Notes: generated from the sequence alone by a model not told the origin. A stretch of 8,408 nt of DNA from Nitrosotalea sp. (GCA_022545805.1 JAKEIJ010000196.1:1-8408), one strand, 5' to 3'; numbered from the stretch's first letter, positions 1 through 4,760 are shown. Made by a program: numbers and translations.

Positions 1-635
1 AATTTTTCACCGCTTGGATCTTCAAATGTTATTGATGCATACGGTGTAATCAGAGAAGTTTGGTAAACATAATCTCGAATTTTTGATCCTGCCTTGGAGT
101 AATCACCTTCAAGAACAATGCTTACCGCGAGTCCTGTTTTTGATCCTTCTTTTGTAGTATGTTTTTGTATAACCGGTTTATTTTTCTGAATATCAAGTAA
201 CATTACAAACTCATCAAGTGTTTTACCATCAGAACAGCTCTTTACAGTAACTGGTTTGTTTGTAGTGATCTGACCATACAATATTGCCATGGTAGCACCA
301 AGACCAAACATGCCTCTTGCTTGCTTGAGACCAAACTTGGAACCATAAAGGACAGTACCAAAAGCAAGTGGAATATGTTCTGCATCAATTCCAGGACCAT
401 TGTCTTTGACAGTCAAGATGTAGTGTTTTGGATCTGCTTGTTCAGGATCCACTGCTTTTATTGAAAGATGAATATCGGGAAGTATTTTTTTATGATCACA
501 TGCATCAAGTGCGTTTTCTACAAATTCTCTAACCGAAGTGTAAAGTGATCTGGTAGGATTACTAAATCCTGCAAGGTCTCTATTTCTATAAAAGAACTCA
601 CTTGGAGATATTTGGCTAAAGACTTCTTTACTCAA
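1..635 (-). CDS. top6B: DNA topoisomerase VI subunit B, N-terminal part (cut by left edge)
   Basis: ATPase subunit of the type IIB topoisomerase that relaxes and decatenates DNA by ATP-driven strand passage. It works with the cleavage subunit Top6A, which is not in this window. About 211 residues are visible. The GHKL ATPase signature is complete: the N-box EFVENALDACD, the G1 box DNGPGI and the glycine-rich lid GMFGLGA, preceded by the family-typical FFYRNRDLAGFSNPTRSLYT. The start is inferred as TTG at 635-633, giving MSKEVFSQISPSEFF, which matches the family N-terminus as I remember it; no ATG is available before the conserved region. A purine-rich GGAAGGGGG lies just upstream. The start lies inside the end of the KH gene (8-nt overlap), so translation is probably coupled and this is the distal gene of the minus-strand block. 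The transducer and C-terminal domains lie beyond the left edge. Identification is very secure; the exact start is likely. Confidence 0.96.
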   Translation of the reverse strand, partial: MSKEVFSQISPSEFFYRNRDLAGFSNPTRSLYTSVREFVENALDACDHKKILPDIHLSIKAVDPEQADPKHYILTVKDNGPGIDAEHIPLAFGTVLYGSKFGLKQARGMFGLGATMAILYGQITTNKPVTVKSCSDGKTLDEFVMLLDIQKNKPVIQKHTTKEGSKTGLAVSIVLEGDYSKAGSKIRDYVYQTSLITPYASITFEDPSGEK

Positions 636-1200
636 GTATGTTTCCCCCTTCCCAAAGTTGAAGTCTTTCTAACTTTTGTCTACGCCTTGATTCCTGTAAA
701 TCATTGTAAACTTTTCCATGAGTACTGCCACTTGAAATTGAGGTTATTGCAGTTACGGCAGACTTTAGCTGTGTGCCATCTCCAATTATGGCTACGGTCC
801 TACCATAAACAGATACTTTGGCACCGCTTAGATCTTCAATGTTTTTTCTGACACGGCCACCTTCTCCTATTATTCTGCTCTTTATTCGTTCAATCTGTGC
901 AGACGACTTGCCAGCAAATTGTCTCAAGTCCATGACATGTAATGAGGTTTCCTCTTGAACAAGACGCATAGCGTTTTCTGCTGAGAATCCTCGACCTATG
1001 GCCAGCACAATTTCTTCAGCCTTAAATGGCATTATATTTTCAACGTCACCCACTCCCTTTATGACTGTCTCGCCTGTTTGACCGTCAATGGTCAATGAAA
1101 CAGAGCAGATTTTTTCTATTTTGGTTTTTATCTTTCCAGCTTTGCCAATTAATACTCCAACGCGATCAACTGGAATTAAGATTATTTTTTCAAAGATCAT
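628..1200 (-). CDS. Two-KH-domain RNA-binding protein, archaeal Dim2/Pno1-like
   Basis: A 190-residue protein with two KH RNA-binding domains. KH1 has the GxxG loop GKAG at residues 19-22 and KH2 has GEGG at 112-115, followed by the typical LSGAKVSVYGRTVAIIGD strand-helix segment. Length and layout fit the universal archaeal KH protein related to eukaryotic Pno1/Dim2, which binds the 3' end of small-subunit rRNA during ribosome assembly. The archaeal homologue has been linked to 16S rRNA maturation and to aIF2-alpha. The C-terminus (about 160-190) is a charged, Arg-rich tail. The ATG start overlaps the RIO1 stop as ATGA (4 nt), and GAGGG lies about 7 nt upstream as a Shine-Dalgarno site. Being next to RIO1, another small-subunit maturation factor in eukaryotes, supports a role in 30S biogenesis. 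The family is clear; the precise rRNA target is inferred. Confidence 0.92.
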   Translation of the reverse strand: MIFEKIILIPVDRVGVLIGKAGKIKTKIEKICSVSLTIDGQTGETVIKGVGDVENIMPFKAEEIVLAIGRGFSAENAMRLVQEETSLHVMDLRQFAGKSSAQIERIKSRIIGEGGRVRKNIEDLSGAKVSVYGRTVAIIGDGTQLKSAVTAITSISSGSTHGKVYNDLQESRRRQKLERLQLWEGGNILE

Positions 1201-2108
1201 TTTGTAACCCTCTCAAATACGTCAATTGGATTGTCCACTGTTAGTCCTCTCTTAACAAAGAATCTAGTAATATTACTAATATCTCTTTCAAGAAATTCTT
1301 TTGTTTTTGGATGCCTTATATCTACCGCAGAGCCAAAATCAAAAACTACTGGTCCTTGTTCTGTCTTGAAAATATTATATTCTGAAAGGTCGGCATGGAC
1401 AAGTTCTGCTTTGTGATACAGATCTGAAATGATTTCTATTGTCTTTTCATAATCAGAATAGTTTACCTCGGATTCAACCAATGTATGAGACGGAACACCG
1501 TGGGATCCTACAAATTTCATTATTAGAACATTTTTTACCACGGTTACTGGTTCTGGACATGGAATTCCAGAGTTAAAAGACTTGCTCAAATTACGATATT
1601 CTTTTTTGGCCCACAACTCTACAAGAGATCTGGTACCTCGCTTTATTCTGGTAAATCTTGGATCTCCAATTAGGTAAGGATAACGTTTCTTAAAGTTAGA
1701 TGTAGTTACAAGATAAATTTTTACGGCAAGATCTAAGCCAGATGGATCAACTGCCCAATACATTTGGGACTCTTTTCCTGCACCCACTGCACCATTTACA
1801 TATGAAATAATGCCATTATTTATGAACCGTGAGAGAATCATTACAGTCGATTTATCAAAGACAGCTTCGAGCACTTTGTCTTTGTCAAATACATCCTTCT
1901 CGGTTTTTCGTCCTCGTTCTTTTCCAACAAGCCTAAGGTTCATTTTTTTTGCTAATTTGTCTTGGAGGCCAAGATCAGATTCTTCAGTAGATGAATCTTC
2001 GGATTCGTCAGTGGCAGAATCTTCTGATTCATTGGTTATTTCAGATAAATCCAGATCATTTTCTTCTATGACCCCATCTTTGAATTCATCTGCAGAATCT
2101 TCAATCAC
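1197..2108 (-). CDS. rio1: RIO1-type atypical serine/threonine kinase/ATPase with acidic N-terminal extension
   Basis: A 303-residue RIO-family kinase; in eukaryotes RIO1 acts in late small-subunit maturation, largely as an ATPase. Visible motifs are the P-loop NGAVGAGKES (105-114), the ATP-binding lysine in LAVKIY (K130), the RIO1 block GDPRF (149-152), the catalytic loop VHADLSEYNIF with D240 and N245, and the metal-binding, phospho-accepting Asp in VFDFGSAV (D257). The C-terminal LERDISNITRFF is also RIO1-like. Residues 1-50 form an Asp/Glu/Ser/Thr-rich low-complexity extension containing an octapeptide repeat. The start is GTG at 2108, supported by AGGAG about 10 nt upstream; no nearby ATG fits better. 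It follows aIF1A with a 60-nt gap and overlaps the KH gene by 4 nt, so all are probably co-transcribed. The kinase core identity is secure; the role of the acidic tail is unknown. Confidence 0.95.
   Translation of the reverse strand: MIEDSADEFKDGVIEENDLDLSEITNESEDSATDESEDSSTEESDLGLQDKLAKKMNLRLVGKERGRKTEKDVFDKDKVLEAVFDKSTVMILSRFINNGIISYVNGAVGAGKESQMYWAVDPSGLDLAVKIYLVTTSNFKKRYPYLIGDPRFTRIKRGTRSLVELWAKKEYRNLSKSFNSGIPCPEPVTVVKNVLIMKFVGSHGVPSHTLVESEVNYSDYEKTIEIISDLYHKAELVHADLSEYNIFKTEQGPVVFDFGSAVDIRHPKTKEFLERDISNITRFFVKRGLTVDNPIDVFERVTK
1993..2030 (-). repeat. 24-bp in-frame repeat encoding acidic octapeptides of RIO1
   Basis: Near-identical 14-mers GAATCTTCGGATTC (1993-2006) and GAATCTTCTGATTC (2017-2030) are spaced exactly 24 bp apart. 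On the minus strand they encode the octapeptides ESEDSATD and ESEDSSTE (RIO1 residues 27-42), followed by a partial third unit, ESD. The period is a multiple of three, so gain or loss of units would keep the frame. Confidence 0.7.
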
Positions 2109-2168
2109 TTTGATTTGCTCCTAATGACAACACAGATGATAATACGAACCTTGTAAAATTGATTACTG

Positions 2169-2480
2169 TTAGAAATCTTGCGGTAAGAGTCCCTTTTGTT
2201 TTAACACTTCAACTTGTGAGAGTGTATATCTCCAAGTAATGTCTCCACGATCGTCTGCCTTAAAATCCCAAGGAGCAATTGTTACAACATCATTATCTCG
2301 TATCCAGATTTTTCTTTTTAGTTTTCCTCTAATTCGACCCATTCTTGTCTTGTCATCAGTACATCTTACAAGTATGTGATCACTACCCAAAAGTTTTACA
2401 ACTCGTCCTAACAGTTCACCTTCTCCCGGTAACTGCATTTCTTTCAATTCACTTTCGTTTAGTACTTTTCGCTTACCCAA
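2169..2480 (-). CDS. eif1A: Translation initiation factor aIF1A
   Basis: A 103-residue OB-fold (S1-like) protein homologous to eIF1A and bacterial IF1. It binds the A-site of the small subunit and helps select the start codon. The family core is clear: ELLGRVVKLLGSDHILVRC (22-40), TRMGRIRGKLKRKIWIRDND (45-64), then VVTIAPWDF and RGDITWRYTLSQVEVLKQKG. Length is normal for archaea. The start is TTG at 2480. An in-frame TGA lies eight codons upstream and no ATG occurs before residue 15, so a non-AUG start is effectively forced (an upstream CTG is the only other option, less likely). A TATA-like box about 33 nt upstream suggests its own promoter with a very short leader. It lies 47 nt after DUF424 and 60 nt before RIO1. 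Confidence 0.96.
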   Translation of the reverse strand: MGKRKVLNESELKEMQLPGEGELLGRVVKLLGSDHILVRCTDDKTRMGRIRGKLKRKIWIRDNDVVTIAPWDFKADDRGDITWRYTLSQVEVLKQKGLLPQDF

Positions 2481-2509
2481 AATTCTCAGACAACAATGTG
2501 TTCAGTATG

Positions 2510-2516
2510 TATATAA
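2510..2516 (-). promoter_or_regulatory. TATA-like box for aIF1A
   Basis: TTATATA on the minus strand is centred about 33 nt before the TTG start of aIF1A, inside the 47-nt gap after DUF424. In archaea transcription starts roughly 25-27 nt after the box centre, so the predicted leader is only a few nucleotides. This would be an internal promoter for the aIF1A-RIO1-KH-top6B part of the block. Confidence 0.55.
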
Positions 2517-2524
2517 TCGTTGTA

Positions 2525-2541
2525 TTTTCAAAACTTGAAAA
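2525..2541. repeat. Inverted repeat at the 3' end of the DUF424 gene
   Basis: A perfect 7-bp inverted repeat, TTTTCAA/TTGAAAA with a 3-nt loop, spans the last codons and stop of DUF424 and ends about 10 nt before the aIF1A TATA-like box. It could form a small RNA hairpin at the end of the upstream transcript or be a protein-binding site at the internal promoter. It is AT-rich and has no long U-tract, so calling it a terminator would be speculative. Confidence 0.4.
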
Positions 2542-2824
2542 CTATGAGAAAAGGAATTCCTTCAATTTCTTTTACGCCTTTTGCAGATCCTATTCCCAGT
2601 TTAATTGAAAGATCAATTGTTTTTTTACCTGCCATGTTGATTATTGAAGAATTACGTAGAAGAGATTCGGCCTCTCTTTCATCAACTATACGATCTTCAT
2701 AGTAACTCTTTGTAATGCGTATCTCCAGATCAGACTGTCTAAGTGTTTTACCAACTAATTCAGCGTCGCAAATATTCAGCATCCTATTTCGCTGTTGGTT
2801 TACTTGTTTGACTGCAAAATTCAT
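2528..2824 (-). CDS. DUF424 family conserved archaeal protein
   Basis: A 98-residue protein that reads as the archaeal DUF424 family, found commonly beside translation genes. Recognisable parts are MLNICDAELVGKTLRQSDLE (15-34), the SYYEDRIVDEREAESLLRNS segment (40-59), IINMAGKKTIDLSIKLG (61-77) and the C-terminal IEGIPFLIVFKF. No catalytic motif, membrane segment or metal-binding cysteine cluster is visible. The ATG start directly abuts the aIF2-beta stop (TAA then ATG, no gap), so it is almost certainly in the same transcript and translationally coupled. The constant partnership with aIF2-beta suggests a role in translation or ribosome function, but this is inference; the biochemical function is unknown to me. 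Confidence 0.88.
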   Translation of the reverse strand: MNFAVKQVNQQRNRMLNICDAELVGKTLRQSDLEIRITKSYYEDRIVDEREAESLLRNSSIINMAGKKTIDLSIKLGIGSAKGVKEIEGIPFLIVFKF

Positions 2825-3247
2825 TTATGCATATTGACCCTTGAGTGGGGATCTGGCTCCACATGCTTCACATTTGAGTAGAGTCACCCTGTTTTCTTTT
2901 TCTACTCGAGTATCAGGACTTTTGCAAGTAGGACATTCCACATACTCCTTGAGATACCTATTCAAAAGAGCTGAAAATTCATGAGGATCTTTTTTACCTA
3001 CAAAAACTGCCTTGTCACCTCCAAATTGAGCTGGAGTTGCAAACTCCTTTGAGAGGTATTGCAGAAGCTTTTCAGGATCTCTTCGCAGTATCTTTGGAAA
3101 CTCTGAAAAGTTTCTGAAGAACGTTCTATTACCTTGCCACATGATATCGACTTTAGGAAGTTCAAATCTTGATGTAGAACCAGTCTTGGTTTGAGATACT
3201 TTATCCTGAATATTCTTTAGTAATTTTTCATATTCGGCTTTTGTCAA
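2825..3247 (-). CDS. eif2b: Translation initiation factor aIF2 subunit beta
   Basis: A 140-residue beta subunit of the heterotrimeric aIF2, which brings initiator Met-tRNA to the small subunit. The N-terminal helix (4-16) for gamma binding is followed by the core alpha/beta domain with NRTFFRNFSEFPKILRRDPE (40-59) and LLQYLSKEFATPAQFGGDKA (61-80). A C-terminal zinc ribbon has C105-x2-C108 and C126-x2-C129. Length is typical. The start is TTG at 3247: an in-frame TAG is immediately before it, and the next possible start is Met36, inside the conserved fold. A TATA-like AATATAG about 28 nt upstream suggests a leaderless mRNA. It is the first gene of the block. The identification is very secure. 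Confidence 0.97.
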   Translation of the reverse strand: MTKAEYEKLLKNIQDKVSQTKTGSTSRFELPKVDIMWQGNRTFFRNFSEFPKILRRDPEKLLQYLSKEFATPAQFGGDKAVFVGKKDPHEFSALLNRYLKEYVECPTCKSPDTRVEKENRVTLLKCEACGARSPLKGQYA

Positions 3248-3271
3248 CTATTTTGCTATCAAAATCGCTAC

Positions 3272-3278
3272 CTATATT
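3272..3278 (-). promoter_or_regulatory. TATA-like box for aIF2-beta
   Basis: AATATAG (minus strand) is centred about 28 nt upstream of the TTG start of aIF2-beta, the spacing expected for leaderless archaeal transcription. No Shine-Dalgarno sequence is seen before this start, which agrees with that reading. Confidence 0.45.
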
Positions 3279-3319
3279 GATTTACATGACACTAGTCTTT
3301 GTCTTTAATTAAATCCGGT

Positions 3320-3640
3320 TCAGACAAGACCTGATCTGGATGGAGTTCTGTTTACCAATACCCGAAATCTACTGAGCATCATTTCAAGTTCTTTTTTTCT
3401 GTCTTGTACATCTTGTGCTCCTTTAAATAATTCAATCAGCATTTTTGAATTCATATCAAGATCTACATCTTGAAGTAATTTTGCACCACCCCTGAGTACC
3501 TCGGCTGCGTTTACCATCATGGATATAGTGGCCAGATCAGATGGGCTTTTCTCCAATTTTTGTAGGCAATCAAGTACAAGCCGAGTCAGTCTCGAACATT
3601 CTTCTAGAAATATGTTCTCGTACGGTTCAATCTGTGCCAT
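3320..3640 (-). CDS. Small helical protein resembling an HPt domain without its phospho-His
   Basis: A 106-residue, mostly helical, soluble protein. Residues 8-58 (ENIFLEECSRLTRLVLDCLQ, then KLEKSPSDLATISMMVNAAE, then VLRGGAKLLQ) follow the pattern of CheA-type histidine phosphotransfer domains: F-x-EE, a leucine-rich helix, LEK-x-P-x-D, then AAHTLKGxAxLL. At the site where HPt domains carry the phosphorylated His of AHTLKG, this protein has AEVLRG, so His becomes Glu (E47). There is no kinase or receiver domain. The second helix pair (60-95) is rich in charged residues and may be an oligomerisation or partner-binding surface. The ATG start has a TATA-like element about 28 nt upstream within an inverted repeat. 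It is a stand-alone gene with gaps on both sides. That the ORF is real is likely (conserved style, long helical pattern). The HPt relationship rests on my pattern reading only. Confidence 0.7.
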   Translation of the reverse strand: MAQIEPYENIFLEECSRLTRLVLDCLQKLEKSPSDLATISMMVNAAEVLRGGAKLLQDVDLDMNSKMLIELFKGAQDVQDRKKELEMMLSRFRVLVNRTPSRSGLV

Positions 3641-3680
3641 ACATTAGTACCGTACATATTCCCCATTTAAGGGAACCGTA
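3621..3680. promoter_or_regulatory. Promoter of the HPt-like gene with operator-like repeats
   Basis: On the minus strand a TATA-like CTTAAAT (3665-3671) lies about 28 nt before the ATG at 3640. It is enclosed by the inverted repeat TTCCC (3659-3663)/GGGAA (3671-3675). The hexamer ACCGTA also occurs three times: inverted within TACGGTTC (3621-3628), and direct at 3649-3654 and within GAACCGTA (3673-3680). TACGGTTC and GAACCGTA are perfect 8-bp inverted copies. This arrangement looks like a repressor-controlled, leaderless promoter; no binding factor can be named. Confidence 0.4.
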
Positions 3681-3773
3681 TTGTGTAAAAAATCATCATA
3701 ATGACAATAGGGTTATTTTTTTCCATAACAGGTCTACCAAGAACTTATCCATACGTCCCGGACAGTATAATCA

Positions 3774-3935
3774 ATGCCAAGAAAAGAATACAAGACAATC
3801 ACTGTAAAATCAGAGGCTTTCCAAAAGTTTGTTAGGGCCGTAAAGGAAGCGAAAAAAGGCGATCCTTCTCTAGATAACAGTTTATTCCTGAATTCACTCA
3901 TAGCCAAATACCAAAAGGTCAGAAGATCGTCCTGA
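3774..3935 (+). CDS. Small conserved-looking protein (53 aa), possible ribbon-helix-helix fold
   Basis: Reads ATG to TGA for 53 residues: MPRKEYKTITVKSEAFQKFV followed by RAVKEAKKGDPSLDNSLFLN and SLIAKYQKVRRSS. The order of a short strand (YKTITV, 6-11), an amphipathic helix (13-28), a loop (GDPS) and a second helix (35-49) resembles ribbon-helix-helix DNA-binding proteins, and the protein is strongly basic. That would make it a small transcription regulator or antitoxin-like protein, but no toxin gene is adjacent and the similarity is by pattern only. It is transcribed away from the HPt-like gene across a 133-nt gap. There is no Shine-Dalgarno site before the ATG; a weak TATA-like CTTATC lies about 28 nt upstream. 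Codon use looks like that of its neighbours. Confidence 0.6.
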   Translation: MPRKEYKTITVKSEAFQKFVRAVKEAKKGDPSLDNSLFLNSLIAKYQKVRRSS

Positions 3936-3938
3936 CTT

Positions 3939-3983
3939 GGAGGATCAGGAATGTATCAGAAGGTAATAGGTATGACAAATTGA
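3939..3983 (+). other. Strong Shine-Dalgarno site followed by a 10-codon mini-ORF
   Basis: GGAGGA (3939-3944) lies 7 nt before ATG (3951), one of the best Shine-Dalgarno/start pairs in the window. The frame reads MYQKVIGMTN and stops at TGA (3981-3983). The 77-aa gene begins 9 nt later at 3993 in the same frame. It could be a leader peptide, a translation re-initiation device, or an older N-terminus cut off by a stop codon. Expression is not shown by sequence alone. Confidence 0.35.
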
Positions 3984-3992
3984 GTTGATAGT

Positions 3993-4226
3993 ATGTCAGT
4001 CATAGAAACCCCCAGTACTCCATCACTTGTAGAAATGTGGCAGTTTATAGATAGAAATCTAAATCCCATAGGCATGATGCCAGACAAGGCAAGTTTGGAT
4101 TATATGCAGACTTGCAGACTATATCTACGATTGAGAAAACAAGATAGCAAGTTCAGAGATACGGTACAGGCACAGATTCTAAAAAATGAATTGGCACGCG
4201 CTTTGTTAGATACACTAGTAAATTAG
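3993..4226 (+). CDS. Hypothetical 77-aa protein
   Basis: I do not recognise this family. The protein has a short Ser/Thr/Pro-rich N-terminus (residues 4-11), then what looks like a helical body: LVEMWQFIDRNLNPIGMMPD (12-31), KASLDYMQTCRLYLRLRKQD (32-51) and a charged C-terminal helix up to 77. There is one cysteine (C41), no membrane segment and no signal peptide. The segment from 31 onward has the alternating hydrophobic/charged pattern of a small helical bundle. It is 57 nt after the 53-aa gene on the same strand and probably in the same transcript. Its ATG has no good Shine-Dalgarno site of its own; translation may depend on the upstream mini-ORF that ends 9 nt before it. Confidence 0.6.
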   Translation: MSVIETPSTPSLVEMWQFIDRNLNPIGMMPDKASLDYMQTCRLYLRLRKQDSKFRDTVQAQILKNELARALLDTLVN

Positions 4227-4281
4227 AAAAAACATCACATGAGCAATTGGCCAAGTCTTGTAATCAAAAAAATCATCATAA

Positions 4282-4293
4282 CTTACTAGTAAG
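4282..4293. repeat. 12-bp perfect palindrome
   Basis: CTTACTAGTAAG is a perfect palindrome in the 166-nt gap (4227-4392) between the 77-aa gene and the convergent zinc-ribbon gene. The rest of that gap holds nothing that I can support as a gene or RNA. A palindrome without a loop fits a dimeric protein-binding site better than an RNA hairpin. Confidence 0.35.
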
Positions 4294-4392
4294 AACAAGG
4301 CAAGTCAATTGTATATTGAGATCATGTAAGAATATTATAGAAAAATAGAACTGCAGACAGGAAAATTGATTTGGAAAAAGAAGAAAATTGTA

Positions 4393-4536
4393 CTAAGGCT
4401 TTCCTATTCGGAAGACATTAGTACCACATTTTGGGCATGTGCCCTTTACCGCAGGTCGTCCGTTCTTTAGCTTAACTTCCTTTGGGTTTGAGATGTCGAC
4501 TTTTTTTCTGCATTTTACGCAGTATGCTTGAGTCAT
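4393..4536 (-). CDS. Small zinc-ribbon protein, DUF5679-like
   Basis: A 47-residue protein read from ATG (4536-4534) to TAG (4395-4393). It begins MTQAYCVKCRKKVDI and has two CxxC knuckles, C6-x2-C9 and C34-x2-C37, joined by NPKEVKLKNGRPAVKGTCP and ending GTNVFRIGKP. This matches the pattern of the DUF5679 single zinc-ribbon family, widespread in Thaumarchaeota and related to ribbons found at the C-terminus of some topoisomerases. It is too small for an enzyme; binding of nucleic acid or of a protein partner is plausible but not shown. A strong TATA box (CTATATA) about 28 nt upstream and the absence of a Shine-Dalgarno site indicate a leaderless mRNA. It is convergent with the 77-aa gene and divergent from the 165-aa membrane protein. 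Confidence 0.85.
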   Translation of the reverse strand: MTQAYCVKCRKKVDISNPKEVKLKNGRPAVKGTCPKCGTNVFRIGKP

Positions 4537-4560
4537 TTCAACTTCTTACGAAGGAAGTGG

Positions 4561-4567
4561 TATATAG
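4561..4567 (-). promoter_or_regulatory. TATA box of the zinc-ribbon gene
   Basis: CTATATA (minus strand) is centred about 28 nt before the ATG at 4536. It is one of the clearest archaeal TATA boxes in the window and is placed for a leaderless transcript. Confidence 0.6.
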
Positions 4568-4575
4568 CAAGACGC

Positions 4576-4656
4576 TGTAAAAATTATTTCACTATACACT
4601 AGAGGGTGTTAAATTTTTACATGGTCTAATTCAGATCATAGATCTAGTTTTTACAT
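4576..4656. repeat. Cluster of inverted repeats in the 252-nt intergenic region
   Basis: TGTAAAAATT (4576-4585) and AATTTTTACA (4612-4621) are perfect 10-bp inverted copies with a 26-nt spacer. A further TTTTTACAT lies at 4648-4656, and a separate palindrome AGATC-ATA-GATCT occupies 4633-4645. They lie between divergent genes (zinc ribbon and 165-aa membrane protein), so they may be regulator-binding sites. No tRNA-like fold and no convincing ORF was found in 4537-4788. Confidence 0.4.
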
Positions 4657-4760
4657 AAAAAGAGAGATTTTTATGATATTTCTTATGAGGAAAGGATCCA
4701 ACTCCATGAAATTAACAAATTGGGCATAAGAATAAGCAAATTGTAGAATGCAGTTATGCT

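Noticed and set aside
612..851. 79-codon plus-strand frame opposite the KH/top6B junction
   Set aside because: Its translation is Leu/His/Cys-rich without domain features and is fully covered by two secure genes on the other strand.
1810..2124. Open frame of about 100 codons on the plus strand opposite RIO1
   Set aside because: It is the antisense shadow of the Ser/Asp/Glu-rich RIO1 tail and has no family match or initiation signal.
3687..4281. Direct repeat of AAAAAATCATCATAA at 3687-3701 and 4267-4281
   Set aside because: A 15-mer of low complexity in AT-rich DNA can recur by chance; the flanks do not match and there is no mobile-element or att-site context.
4239..4289. 16-codon ORF MSNWPSLVIKKIIITY after the 77-aa gene
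   Set aside because: Too short, no ribosome site, and AT-rich sequence makes such frames common.
4673..4729. 18-codon ORF (MIFLMRKGSNS...) in the gap before the 165-aa gene
   Set aside because: Very short, no Shine-Dalgarno site and no support beyond being open.
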